Assembly (NCBI GenBank): GCA_036397855.1
Contig: DASWID010000125.1
Span: 1-38,568 of the forward strand
DNA: 38,568 nt
From: Thermodesulfobacteriota bacterium
GTDB lineage: Bacteria > Desulfobacterota_D > UBA1144 > Nemesobacterales > CSP1-2
Direction of reading: 5' to 3'
Shown piece by piece: positions 25,340 to 33,977 of this stretch (the stretch's first letter is position 1; each line of letters starts with the position of its first letter). Below the pieces are notes generated by a model. That model saw only the letters and a program-made list of their open reading frames with translations, was not told the origin of the DNA and did not search any database. The translations under genes were made by a program, and so were the position numbers.

Positions 25340-26593
25340 ATGGATGATTTAGTAAGAGACGATGTTTTATCCAGGAGGCTTCAAACTCCTAAGTCGGTCA
25401 TATTGATACTCTTGCTGCTTGTGATCATTGGAATAGCGGCCTTTATATCGCGTATATTGGGCCCAAATCCTGATGGTGCATGGCAGATTTATCTCGTTAA
25501 TTTCCTGTTTTGGACTGGTGTTGCACAGGCCGGAATAATTTTTTCATGCGCACTTCGTATAACAAATGCAAGGTGGGGGAGGCCACTAATTCGAATTAGC
25601 GAAGGTTTTGGTTCATTTATTCCTGTTTCTTTCATCTTATTGATTATCCTGTTTATAGGTAAGGATCATATACTTCCTTATGCAACTGAGCATTATCACC
25701 CCCCCAAAGATATTTGGCTTAGCATCCCCTTTGTAATATTGCGGAACGTTGGCGGGTTCTTTATTCTGATTATCCTGAGCTTCTTCTACGTTTACTATTC
25801 ATTGAGAATGGACCTGGGCGGGATTGGAGATAAACTGCAGGGCATAAGTTCATGGATCGCCTCCGATTGGAAGGGAGACGATGAGAGGGATATGATCTGG
25901 CCTAAAATAAAAAAACTGGCCCCCGCAATAGTGCTCGTTTATGCAGGTGTATTTAGCTTTTTTGCGTGGGATCTTATAATGTCCCTTGATCCTGAGTGGT
26001 TTAGCACTCTTTTAGGTCCCTTTTACTTTGTTGGAAACTTTGTGGCCGCTATTGGTGGTACCATAATTATTTCTTCATTTGTGAGAAAGTATACGGGTCT
26101 TCAGGACTATATTACGAGATTTCAGTATCATGATATGGGGAAACTGCTATTGGGTTTCTCGCTATTCTGGGTTTATCTTTTCTTTTCTCAGTATCTACCA
26201 ATATGGTATGCGAACATGCCGGAAGAGACAGGATTTGTGTATAAACGCGTCCGGGTTGAGCCATTCTGGAGTTTCGGATGGGTTGTTCTATCCTGTTGTT
26301 TTATATTCCCTTTTATAACCCTGTTTTCAAAAACTAGCAAGATTGTTGTACCCATACTCGTGTTCATAGCCTCAGTTTCATTTATCGGCTTTTGGCTGCT
26401 TGAGTATATATTAGTAATTCCTTCGTTTACATCTTATATAAATTTCGGATTAATCCAGATTTTAATTACGCTTGCTTTCCTTGCCGGATTCCTTCTAACT
26501 TTCCTTTTCTTTGTGAGGGTCTTTCCAATAATCCCGTACGGCGATCCCTATTTTGAAGGGAAGGCGAATACTCATAACCATGGAGGACATTGA
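25340..26593 (+). CDS. actF: Alternative complex III subunit ActF, second NrfD-like membrane protein
   Basis: A 417-aa paralogue of ActC with about ten helices, forming the other membrane core of ACIII. RRLQTPKSVILILLLL at the start, NFLFWTGVAQAGIIFSCALRITNARWGRP, FAWDLIMSLDPEWFSTLLGPFYFVGNFV and the His-rich end EGKANTHNHGGH are diagnostic. ATG 25340 follows GAGGAG. The stop overlaps the start of the 46-aa gene by one base (TGATG). Confidence 0.93.
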   Translation: MDDLVRDDVLSRRLQTPKSVILILLLLVIIGIAAFISRILGPNPDGAWQIYLVNFLFWTGVAQAGIIFSCALRITNARWGRPLIRISEGFGSFIPVSFILLIILFIGKDHILPYATEHYHPPKDIWLSIPFVILRNVGGFFILIILSFFYVYYSLRMDLGGIGDKLQGISSWIASDWKGDDERDMIWPKIKKLAPAIVLVYAGVFSFFAWDLIMSLDPEWFSTLLGPFYFVGNFVAAIGGTIIISSFVRKYTGLQDYITRFQYHDMGKLLLGFSLFWVYLFFSQYLPIWYANMPEETGFVYKRVRVEPFWSFGWVVLSCCFIFPFITLFSKTSKIVVPILVFIASVSFIGFWLLEYILVIPSFTSYINFGLIQILITLAFLAGFLLTFLFFVRVFPIIPYGDPYFEGKANTHNHGGH

Positions 26594-26733
26594 TGGAAGA
26601 GCACGTAGACCAAATCACTCAATTTGTAGTTGCTGTACTATGTCTTGTAATTTTGGGCGCAATATCCACTATTGCAGCAGTCGCCCTGTTTGGCCCCGTA
26701 ATTGCCCCTTTGATGAACTATCTCCCCGGGTAA
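26593..26733 (+). CDS. 46-aa single-helix membrane peptide at end of the ACIII operon
   Basis: A small ORF overlapping the actF stop by one base (TGATG), with GGAGG seven nt upstream. It encodes MEEHVDQITQF, then one strongly hydrophobic helix (about 11-36) with small residues (GAISTIAAVALFG), and a short LMNYLPG end. The acidic amphipathic start and single helix suggest a structural or assembly subunit of ACIII or a linker to a terminal oxidase. Overlap and spacing argue that it is translated; function is inferred from position alone. I see no oxidase genes after it. Confidence 0.75.
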   Translation: MEEHVDQITQFVVAVLCLVILGAISTIAAVALFGPVIAPLMNYLPG

Positions 26734-26800
26734 TTGATAGGTTTTTCCCCGAGAGTGATTAGGATTAAGGGAGATTTGCGGCTAAAGAGTTGTAGAAGTA

Positions 26801-26822
26801 GAGACGAAAAATTTCGCGTCTC
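26801..26822. other. Short inverted repeat in the leader of the crotonase gene
   Basis: GAGACG and CGTCTC flank ten bases (AAAAATTTCG), just before AAAGGAGG of the next gene. There is no T-run. It may be a leader hairpin or a remnant of a small dispersed palindrome. Confidence 0.35.
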
Positions 26823-26844
26823 AACATGAATAAAGGAGGTCAAA

Positions 26845-27693
26845 ATGGCAAAAGCTAAATCATCAAAGTCGGTACAAAAAGAAAAGACTTCTAAGAAGAA
26901 GGGCTCGTCCCTGAAATTTGAAAACATTCTCTATGAGAAAAAAAATCGCATAGCACGTGTCACGATTAACCGTGCCGAGGTTCGAAATGCACTTAATTCT
27001 GCGACTAGAGAGGAGCTTGCAATCGCTATCGAGGATGCCTGGGTGGATGATAATATTGGAGTAATAGTACTCACCGGGGCGGGGGATAAGGCCTTTTCTG
27101 CCGGTGGAGATCTGTCCTGGATTGTTGATCCTAAAAAGAAGGTTGACGCAAAGTTCATGCTTGTTCACTACAGGCTTGCGAATGCTATGAGAAATTGCGG
27201 AAAGCCTATCATTGCTAGGGTGAATGGTTATTGTGTCGGTGGCGGGAATGAGCTTAACATGCTATGCGACCTGACAATCGCGTCTGAGGATTCAATTTTT
27301 GCTCAGGCGGGTCCGTTGGTGGGTAGTGCTCCTATCTGGTATGGATTGCAGCAGCTCCAACATTCCGTTGGTGACAAAAAAGCCAGAGAAATTGTTTATC
27401 TATGTAATCGATATTCCGCCAAAGAGGCTATGGAGATGGGTTGGGTCAATACGGTTGTTCCAAAGGAAAAACTTGATGAGGAGGTCAATGCCTGGTGCGA
27501 GAGATTGCTTCAGATGAGCAGGCAATCGCTAAGGATCGCAAAGTTTCAGATTAACTTTGCTTCTGATATGGCACATGCTCAAATTACACACGGTCTGGAG
27601 CTCGCAAGATTCTTTATGAAGGCTCCCGAGATGGTCGAGGGGGCAAAGGCATTTTTGGAGAAGCGCAAGCCCGATTTTTGGAGTGTGGAATAG
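26845..27693 (+). CDS. Enoyl-CoA hydratase/isomerase, MenB/BadI-like branch
   Basis: A 282-aa crotonase-fold protein. The first 22 residues are Lys/Ser-rich and probably disordered. The oxyanion-hole parts are FSAGGDL (84-90) and GYCVGGGNEL (118-127). The C-terminal half matches MenB and BadI best: GDKKAREIVYLCNRYSAKEAMEMGWVNTVVP and FLEKRKPDFWS. MenB makes dihydroxynaphthoyl-CoA for menaquinone, and BadI opens a ring CoA ester. Both need an Asp in the loop G-S-x-D-x-G-Y-G; here the loop is GSAPIWYG, with Pro143 at the Asp place, so neither reaction is assured. AAAGGAGG precedes the ATG. The position after ACIII is suggestive only. Confidence 0.82.
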   Translation: MAKAKSSKSVQKEKTSKKKGSSLKFENILYEKKNRIARVTINRAEVRNALNSATREELAIAIEDAWVDDNIGVIVLTGAGDKAFSAGGDLSWIVDPKKKVDAKFMLVHYRLANAMRNCGKPIIARVNGYCVGGGNELNMLCDLTIASEDSIFAQAGPLVGSAPIWYGLQQLQHSVGDKKAREIVYLCNRYSAKEAMEMGWVNTVVPKEKLDEEVNAWCERLLQMSRQSLRIAKFQINFASDMAHAQITHGLELARFFMKAPEMVEGAKAFLEKRKPDFWSVE

Positions 27694-27712
27694 AGGTTCA
27701 ATAACAAAATTC

Positions 27713-27835
27713 TTAGCCACGAAATCACACATATGTACACCAATTTAATAGGTATCTTGAACCCTGCATTGTGAATGCGCCATCCCGGGTTTTTCATTAT
27801 TTTATTTGTGTTTATTCGTGATAATCAGTGGCTAA
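27713..27835. repeat. Imperfect inverted repeat between converging genes
   Basis: TTAGCCAC (27713-27720) and GTGGCTAA (27828-27835) bracket the gap between the crotonase and LLM genes. The right side contains TTTGTGTTTATTCGTG. A related GTGTTCATTTGTGTC stretch lies at 35613-35627. It may serve as a bidirectional terminator region or be a dispersed element. Confidence 0.4.
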
Positions 27836-27838
27836 ATC

Positions 27839-28777
27839 TTATGTTGTTGAAAAGGCTGGGATAACCTCCTTGGCAAAAAAGCTAAGTGTATCAGGGTTCA
27901 TATAGTCTGAAAAGAATATTGTATATTTGCTGATTCCCCTTTTAGCGTTTGCTTCGACCTTCTTTATACATTGATCCGGGGTTCCTATGATTCCAAATTT
28001 TTCAATTTCCCCGAAGAAGCCATATCTTTTTTTGGCTATCGGGATTTTTTCTTCTAGCTCCTTTTTATCTTTCGCAATTACGCAAATTGTCTGCTGAGAT
28101 ATCTTAATGCTATTTATGTCTCGACCAATATCCGAGCAGTGTTTCTTCAGTGCAGCAAGCTTTTGATCGATCTCCAGGGCATTGGTTCCGGGGCAGTTCC
28201 ATTCATCTGCAAGCTCGGCAGCAGCACGAAGTAAATACCTCTCGCCTCCACCGCCAATTATGATAGGGGGGTGGGGTTTTTGGATTGGTTTGGGATTGCA
28301 ATATGCATCAACGATTTGATAGTGTTTGCCCATGAATGTTGTTTTATCCTCCGTCCACATAGCTTTAATTATCTTTACCGATTCCGACAATTGATCGATT
28401 CTTGTGACTGTGTCAGGAAAGTCATAACCGTAGGCTCTGTATTCAGGCTCGAACCAGCCGGCTCCAATTGCAAACTCTAGTCTTCCATTGCTGATAACGT
28501 CAAGCGTGGATCCCATCTTTGCAAGAAGCGAAGGCTGTCTAAACGAATTGCACAGTACCAAAGTTCCGATTCTGACTTCTGATGTTACTGTTGAGAGGGC
28601 GGACATCATGGTCCACGCCTCATAGATATCCAAATCTATGGCTCCCATTCCAAGAATGTGATCATAGAACCAAATCGAGTGGAAACCAAGCTGATCACAC
28701 AGCTCAGCGGCCTCTCTAATTTTTGAGAAATCAATTTTCTGCTGTCGGAGCATAACCCCGAAATCAATTTTAGCCAT
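27839..28777 (-). CDS. LLM-class (luciferase-like) F420/FMN-dependent oxidoreductase
   Basis: A 312-aa TIM-barrel protein of the bacterial luciferase superfamily, subgroup using coenzyme F420 or FMN. Motifs: AAELCDQLGFHSIWFYDHI, VRIGTLVLCNSFRQPSLLAKMGSTLDVISNGRLEFAIGAGWFEPEYRAYGYDF, and the phosphate-binding KPHPPIIIGGGGERYLLRAAAELADEWNCPG. These are typical of F420-dependent members. ATG 28777 follows AAAGGGTGA. The substrate cannot be told. The pattern suggests the organism makes F420, but FMN use is possible. Confidence 0.9.
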   Translation of the reverse strand: MAKIDFGVMLRQQKIDFSKIREAAELCDQLGFHSIWFYDHILGMGAIDLDIYEAWTMMSALSTVTSEVRIGTLVLCNSFRQPSLLAKMGSTLDVISNGRLEFAIGAGWFEPEYRAYGYDFPDTVTRIDQLSESVKIIKAMWTEDKTTFMGKHYQIVDAYCNPKPIQKPHPPIIIGGGGERYLLRAAAELADEWNCPGTNALEIDQKLAALKKHCSDIGRDINSIKISQQTICVIAKDKKELEEKIPIAKKRYGFFGEIEKFGIIGTPDQCIKKVEANAKRGISKYTIFFSDYMNPDTLSFFAKEVIPAFSTT

Positions 28778-28879
28778 TCTAAGTCACCCTTTCCTTTACG
28801 CTAGTTGACGAGACCTTTCACTTTAACAGAGTGATACAGTTCAATCAACATTTCTAGGAAAATGGATCAATATATAAGT

Positions 28880-28908
28880 TTGACACATTGATGAATATGC
28901 ATTAATTT
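28880..28908 (+). promoter_or_regulatory. Promoter of the cyclophilin gene
   Basis: -35 TTGACA (28880-28885), 17-nt spacer, -10 TAATTT (28903-28908). The CDS begins at 28941 after AGGAGAG. Confidence 0.55.
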
Positions 28909-28940
28909 TACAGGCTATTGATTCTGACACAGGAGAGAAT

Positions 28941-29690
28941 ATGTACAAAAAGGGTCTTTTGAAAAAGGCTTTATCACCTCTTTTTATAATCTTTGATATT
29001 CGTCATTTTAAAATCTTGATCGTTTTGTTTTCACTCTCAGTTCTCATGTTTGTCGTGGGCTGTGAAAGAAAAGAATCAGAAAAAGGCGAATTGGAACAGG
29101 ATGAACAGGAGCAAGCGGAACAAGGTAAACAGGTTCAGGAAGCACAAGGAGAAATTAGCACAAAAACTGTTAGTACTGAGGGAGGTAACCCAATCGTCCT
29201 GATGTCTACGTCAATGGGCGATATTAAGATTGAACTCTATCCTGAAAAGGCACCTATCACTGTCGAGAATTTTCTGGGCTATGCAAAAGATGGTTTTTAT
29301 GATGGAACTATATTTCATCGCGTCATTCCAGGTTTTATGATTCAGGGTGGGGGTTTTACCCCTGATATGAATCAAAAGCCCGCCAAAGATCCTATTAAAA
29401 ACGAAGCGGATAATGGGCTGAAGAATGACAAGGGTACGATTGCAATGGCGCGTACCAATGTTGTGGAGAGCGCGACTTCACAATTTTTCATAAACCAGGC
29501 TAGCAATGATTTTCTGAACCATGGCTCAAGAGACTTTGGTTATGCCGTGTTTGGAAAGGTTGTCGAGGGAATGGATGTTGTCGATAAGATTGCCGCGGCA
29601 AGAACGGGTTCAGTGGGGATGTATCAGGATGTCCCCGAAGAGGTAATCGTGATAAAATCTGTAAAGGTTTTAGGACCCGAAGCCCAATAA
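28941..29690 (+). CDS. Lipoprotein cyclophilin, peptidyl-prolyl cis-trans isomerase
   Basis: A 249-aa periplasmic PPIase. A long N-terminal region with lipobox FVVGC (Cys41) is followed by a Glu/Gln-rich linker (about 42-75), then a complete cyclophilin domain: [24 protein letters not shown], the catalytic [13 protein letters not shown] (Arg127), GTIAMAR, SQFFIN and [17 protein letters not shown]. It catalyses isomerisation of Xaa-Pro bonds to help fold exported proteins. The beta-helix protein and other exported proteins here are conceivable clients. The start is well supported by promoter and ribosome-binding site. Confidence 0.94.
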   Translation: MYKKGLLKKALSPLFIIFDIRHFKILIVLFSLSVLMFVVGCERKESEKGELEQDEQEQAEQGKQVQEAQGEISTKTVSTEGGNPIVLMSTSMGDIKIELYPEKAPITVENFLGYAKDGFYDGTIFHRVIPGFMIQGGGFTPDMNQKPAKDPIKNEADNGLKNDKGTIAMARTNVVESATSQFFINQASNDFLNHGSRDFGYAVFGKVVEGMDVVDKIAAARTGSVGMYQDVPEEVIVIKSVKVLGPEAQ

Positions 29691-29770
29691 TTATCAATAT
29701 GAATCCTGTCACTGTCTGTTAAATTATTTTTTAGATTAACAGGTGTCCTCAGGTAATAATCCAGTCAATC

Positions 29771-30811
29771 ATGGCAAAACTTACATATAAGATAGCGGGT
29801 GTCAACATCGATGCCGGAAACTCTTTTGTTGAATCAATTAAGCCACTTGCTAAGAAAACATATAAATCCAATGTTATTGGAAAGTTTGGCAATTTTTCGG
29901 GATCGTACCTTTTCCCGATAGATAAATATAAGAACCCCGTACTTGTGGCTTCTACTGATGGTGTTGGAACGAAACTCAAAATCGCTATCCTGGCTGGGAA
30001 GCTTGATACTATAGGAATTGATCTGGTTGCAATGAATGTGAATGATATAGTTACCAGTGGGGCCGAGCCACTTTTTTTCCTCGATTATCTAGCAACCTCA
30101 AAGTTGAATCCTAAAGAAGGGGTCGAGGTTATCAAAGGTATAGTTAAGGGTTGTAGTGAAGCTGGATGTGCTCTTCTTGGTGGTGAGACAGCTGAAATGC
30201 CAGGATTCTACAAGGAGAGTGAGTTTGATTTGGCAGGGTTTGCAGTGGGAGTAGTAGAAAGAGATAAAATAATAGACGGTTCAAGGGTAAGACCAGGTGA
30301 TATTGTAATTGGAATTTCTTCTAGTGGGCTCCATTCAAACGGATATTCGTTAGCAAGAAAGGTTCTCTTCGATAGGAAGAAGTTTAGGTTAACGGATAGA
30401 CCGGCACCTCTGAAGGATAGTATTGGAGATGAGCTATTAAATCCTACAAGGATTTACGTAAAGGCAATACTCAGCCTTAAGAAGAATTATGAGATTCACG
30501 GAATTGCCCATATTACTGGAGGGGGACTGATAGAGAATGTTCCAAGGGTTGTTCCCAAAGACTGTACGGTAGTTATAGATTCCACTCTATGGAAGCTCCC
30601 CCCAATTTTTGAGTTGATTAAGGAATTTGGTCGTATAGAAAAAGACGAAATGTTTAGAACCTTTAACTGTGGAATTGGTATGGTACTGGTCGTATTAAAG
30701 GAGCAAGCAGGTGGAGTCTTAAAAAAACTCAAAAGGCTCGGAGAAGAATCTATGGTTATTGGCGAGATCAGAAAGTGGCGAAGGGGACAGTCTCTAATCG
30801 TAATAACCTAG
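29771..30811 (+). CDS. purM: Phosphoribosylformylglycinamidine cyclo-ligase (AIR synthetase)
   Basis: Catalyses ATP-dependent ring closure of FGAM to aminoimidazole ribotide in purine synthesis. The 346-aa protein carries the family hallmarks: YKIAGVNIDAGNSFVE, VASTDGVGTKLKIA (ATP/FGAM), GIDLVAMNVNDIVTSGAEPLFFLDY, GCALLGGETAEMPGFY, SSGLHSNGYSLAR and HITGGGLIENVPR. The length matches bacterial PurM. No other pur gene is adjacent. The neighbour on the right converges on it, with a 29-bp gap. Confidence 0.97.
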   Translation: MAKLTYKIAGVNIDAGNSFVESIKPLAKKTYKSNVIGKFGNFSGSYLFPIDKYKNPVLVASTDGVGTKLKIAILAGKLDTIGIDLVAMNVNDIVTSGAEPLFFLDYLATSKLNPKEGVEVIKGIVKGCSEAGCALLGGETAEMPGFYKESEFDLAGFAVGVVERDKIIDGSRVRPGDIVIGISSSGLHSNGYSLARKVLFDRKKFRLTDRPAPLKDSIGDELLNPTRIYVKAILSLKKNYEIHGIAHITGGGLIENVPRVVPKDCTVVIDSTLWKLPPIFELIKEFGRIEKDEMFRTFNCGIGMVLVVLKEQAGGVLKKLKRLGEESMVIGEIRKWRRGQSLIVIT

Positions 30812-30840
30812 GATTATATCATTGAATTTCGATGAAAGTA

Positions 30841-31761
30841 TCATCTAATACTCCATCCAAAGCTGTATCTGAATATTGCCCTAATGTTCAATCTTTCCAA
30901 TTCCCAGCTTTGAGGAAATGGACTAAAAGGAGCCGCAACCCTTATCGCCCTTATGGCTTCGTCGTCTAGACGTGTGAAGCCCGATGAATCTAATAAATTT
31001 ACATTCTCAAGATATCCATCGCTTCTGATTGTGAATACGAGCAATAACTCTCCCTGTTCACCCCTCATACGAGATGCTTCAGGATAATGCCACACTCCCT
31101 CAATTTGTCTTTTTAACTTTAGGAAATATGACAGATACCTGAATTCCGTTGTGTTTAAGTCAACGGTGTCCTCTTTGTTGTATATATCCCTGGCTCCTAG
31201 AAAATCCCTAGAGCTCTTTTGCTCGGCTGCATATTGGCTTGGAGAAGAATTAAAGAGCTGTTCTCTTGAAATTTCAGGTTTTTTGTTTTCTTTTAACTCC
31301 TTTTCAGGCATCTCTGATTCCTTTAATACCTCTTTAGGAACAGACGCAATCTTGGTCGGTTTCTTTCTGGGCTCTTGCTTTTTTGGTTTCTCTTGTTTTC
31401 TCTCTGCCTGTGGTTGCTTGCGCTGCGGTGGCCGCTGCGGCTGGGGTATTTGGGCTGTGCTTCCCCTTTTTGTGAAATCCTCCCTAGTCTTTTCCTCGAG
31501 TGCTTCGTGCGATCTTTCAGCTAAACGTTTTAACTCCTTTGGGGGCTTTGTCTCCTTTTCCTTTGGTACGGGCAATTCGGTAATTTCTATGAACTTTGGT
31601 TTTTCTTTTAGGGCTTCTGCTTGCTTATCTTGTATGTAGACTTGGGAGAAAACTACAATCAGAAAAATGAGGATATGAAGGAGGATAGATACTATAATGA
31701 AAGTTATAGTTAATCTTTTTGTACTCCTCCCCCTTGACCGCTTTTTGTCAACAGAATTCAC
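30841..31761 (-). CDS. TonB-family C-terminal domain protein (energy transducer)
   Basis: A 306-aa protein. A single N-terminal membrane helix (about 17-43, after a basic start) leads into a Lys/Glu/Pro-rich spacer (about 55-170), and the C-terminal about 95 residues form a TonB-like domain: LKRQIEGVWHYPEASRMRGEQGELLLVFTIRSDGYLENVNLLDSSGFTRLDDEAIRAI. TonB proteins carry proton-motive energy to outer-membrane receptors. The start appears to be GTG 31761, which places a Lys/Arg-rich stretch before the helix. No exbB/exbD or receptor gene adjoins, so partners are elsewhere. It could also be a TolA-like protein, but the domain fits TonB better. Confidence 0.88.
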   Translation of the reverse strand: MNSVDKKRSRGRSTKRLTITFIIVSILLHILIFLIVVFSQVYIQDKQAEALKEKPKFIEITELPVPKEKETKPPKELKRLAERSHEALEEKTREDFTKRGSTAQIPQPQRPPQRKQPQAERKQEKPKKQEPRKKPTKIASVPKEVLKESEMPEKELKENKKPEISREQLFNSSPSQYAAEQKSSRDFLGARDIYNKEDTVDLNTTEFRYLSYFLKLKRQIEGVWHYPEASRMRGEQGELLLVFTIRSDGYLENVNLLDSSGFTRLDDEAIRAIRVAAPFSPFPQSWELERLNIRAIFRYSFGWSIR

Positions 31762-31957
31762 GCCTTATATAATAACATCCGAATGGCTTGATTTCTATAT
31801 TTTAAAGATACTATTATCAATTACCTCTAACAGCTCGTAACATAAAATTTATCATGGATAATGATTCAGTTCGAGAAAGTGATTCTCTAAGGAAAACCTT
31901 GGGACACTAATCGATGTGAAAAAAATGTTGTAACAGAAGTGCAAGAAACAGGTATTC

Positions 31958-32776
31958 TCAATCTTCCATCCCAAGTATTTTTAATATCGATTGATTCCAA
32001 CCAACGGGTCCTATACCATCAGCATAGATTAGATTATCAAGTCTTATTCTTTGATCGTATCTCCCATCGGTTTTCTGCACCAAAATAGGTATATCGACAA
32101 CCTCAAGCATTGGAAGATCATTTAAGCTGTCTCCCAATCCAACGGTGGTTAGGTCAGGAAATTTCTTTTTAAATATTTTTAGTAATATGTTAATTGCTTT
32201 TCCTTTATCGTTCTTACCCATAATGTGATGATAAATAGTACCCTGGGTATAGTTAAATCCCCTTCTAATTATCTCTTCTTTTATGTATTGAACTTCTATA
32301 TTATTTCCGAATACGATGAAGGGCTCATCGAATTCTCGCATCTTTGATAGCTTCGCTAACTCAGGATCAAGGCCTGTATATTCTGAAATCTCAGAAATTT
32401 TCATATCTGAAAAGGACTTGAGTTTTATGCCAGTTTCGTTTCTTATCGAATTTAAGACCTCTACTAATTTCTTGTATTTTGTTCCAAGCACTATGACCTT
32501 GTAGTTATTCATATCTGTATCGTATTTAAAGCTGTCGAGACCGTAGTCCGCTGGAACGTAAATCCCACCTCCATTCTCTGAAATGAATGGATCATGGTTA
32601 TCTGTGTGATCTCTATGTATTTCTATCTCCGGCCTTGTTTTACTCGAGGAAAATATCAGAGGGATATTCCTCAGCTTAATGGTCTTTAAGGCAGTTTTAG
32701 CTGCGCCAAAGGAATATGTATTATGGTCTAGCAGGGTTCCGTCTAGGTCCGAGAATATCAGGAATTGTTTACTCAT
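31958..32776 (-). CDS. HAD phosphatase of the mannosyl/glucosyl-3-phosphoglycerate phosphatase family
   Basis: A 272-aa Cof-type HAD hydrolase. Motif I is FSDLDGTLLD (Asp10, Asp12). The MPGP-type motif SSKTRPEIE follows, then ENGGGIYVP, and motif IV is GLGDSLNDLPML. SSSKTR and ENGGGI are diagnostic of the mannosyl-3-phosphoglycerate phosphatase family, which removes phosphate from mannosyl- or glucosyl-3-phosphoglycerate. The start is ATG 32776, which overlaps the gpgS stop as ATGAGTAA, so the two are co-translated. With GpgS it would yield glucosylglycerate. An earlier in-frame start at 32809 lies inside gpgS and is unlikely. Confidence 0.9.
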   Translation of the reverse strand: MSKQFLIFSDLDGTLLDHNTYSFGAAKTALKTIKLRNIPLIFSSSKTRPEIEIHRDHTDNHDPFISENGGGIYVPADYGLDSFKYDTDMNNYKVIVLGTKYKKLVEVLNSIRNETGIKLKSFSDMKISEISEYTGLDPELAKLSKMREFDEPFIVFGNNIEVQYIKEEIIRRGFNYTQGTIYHHIMGKNDKGKAINILLKIFKKKFPDLTTVGLGDSLNDLPMLEVVDIPILVQKTDGRYDQRIRLDNLIYADGIGPVGWNQSILKILGMED

Positions 32777-33977
32777 TATCGTCATCAACTGCCTGTCGCA
32801 GCAGGTCAAGAATGTCTGGAATAGCAGAGGTTACCCTATTCCAGTTTGGGATTAATGGGGAACCGAGGGGGTCCTCAACGAAACTCTTACTTGCAATCCC
32901 TAATCCTTTAACAAAGGTTTCCACGGCTAATGTCTCGTCATGCCTATAAAATAAAAGGTCATTAATTACCGCGTCATCGCTGTATCTCTCCATCGTATCC
33001 TGTGCAGTTCTTAAATAAGTTGAGATCAAGGTGCTAAAAAAGCCGTCCGAGAATATCGCCCCCTGCGATGAGAGTGTTCTAAATAGACTTATAGATATAT
33101 CTATACACATCTTCAACAGGCCTCCTTCAGGGTTATCGGAAGAGAGATTCTGGTGTTTGTGTTCATAATTATCGCACAGGTCAACCTGGCAAATTCTCTT
33201 TGGAGACACATTTCTAAATACCTCTGCCAAGACTCCAACCTCCAATCCCCAGTCTGATGGTATTCGGTTTACCCTCGCCAGGTCTACATCCATTGAGAAC
33301 TCTCCTGCGAGCGGATATCTGTAGCTGTCGAGATATACCAAGAATGGTAAATAGCCGAGAATTTTTTGCAAAGACCGAATAATTGGAGTTATAAATAGCC
33401 TGGTTACTCTGCCATACATTCTGTCTGTAACTCTTTGATAATAGCCCTTGCAAAATTCATATCCGAGGTTGGGGTTTGCTACAGGATAGCAGAGCCTTAC
33501 CAATAATTCCCTGCTATAACTCAGTATATCGCAGTCGTGAAGTGTGATGACCTCACTTGATTCTTCGGCTAATACATACCCATACGCGATCCAGGCTGCC
33601 CTCCCTTTACCTGGCACACCTACATAGAGACCATTCTCCTCTAATAGCGTAAATATAGAACTTATTCGATCACCGTCAGTCCAGATTATTTTTGTCTTTT
33701 GAGGGAGGACCGAAAAGAAATTCTTTGCATGTTTGAATTCTTCCTCATTAGCATTTCCGAGAGTGACCACTATCTCATTCAGGTAATTTACTTGTGTCAG
33801 TTCCTTAATAATATTTTTTAATGCCTTCCCCTGCAATTCAGAATATAAACTGGGGAGAATAAGGGCTATAGGGCTGTGCCTGGAATATTCCTTTAGATCT
33901 TCTTCCAGCTTTTCAACATTATCTTTCCTCAGCCTGTGAAGAGTTGAAATTGCTTCAGTCTGATAGAAATCTCCCAT
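32769..33977 (-). CDS. gpgS: Glucosyl-3-phosphoglycerate synthase
   Basis: A 402-aa glycosyltransferase (GT81-like) that joins a sugar from NDP-glucose to 3-phosphoglycerate, the first step to glucosylglycerate. Visible: IALILPSLYSE near the start of the fold, the loop VPGKGRAAWIAYG (PGKGRA 122-127) and the metal-binding HDCDI (D148, D150). Next come GYYQRVTDRMYGRVTRLFITPIIRSL and YPLAGEFSMDVDLARVNRIPSDWGLEVGVL, blocks typical of GpgS. Mannosyl transfer is the alternative, but the sequence fits the glucosyl enzymes better. The phosphatase gene overlaps its stop by 8 nt. The product protects against salt or nitrogen stress in several bacteria. Confidence 0.88.
   Translation of the reverse strand: MGDFYQTEAISTLHRLRKDNVEKLEEDLKEYSRHSPIALILPSLYSELQGKALKNIIKELTQVNYLNEIVVTLGNANEEEFKHAKNFFSVLPQKTKIIWTDGDRISSIFTLLEENGLYVGVPGKGRAAWIAYGYVLAEESSEVITLHDCDILSYSRELLVRLCYPVANPNLGYEFCKGYYQRVTDRMYGRVTRLFITPIIRSLQKILGYLPFLVYLDSYRYPLAGEFSMDVDLARVNRIPSDWGLEVGVLAEVFRNVSPKRICQVDLCDNYEHKHQNLSSDNPEGGLLKMCIDISISLFRTLSSQGAIFSDGFFSTLISTYLRTAQDTMERYSDDAVINDLLFYRHDETLAVETFVKGLGIASKSFVEDPLGSPLIPNWNRVTSAIPDILDLLRQAVDDDNE

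Noticed and set aside
26845-27693. Calling the crotonase menB
   Set aside because: The Asp needed by MenB and BadI is replaced by Pro143, and no other men gene is nearby.
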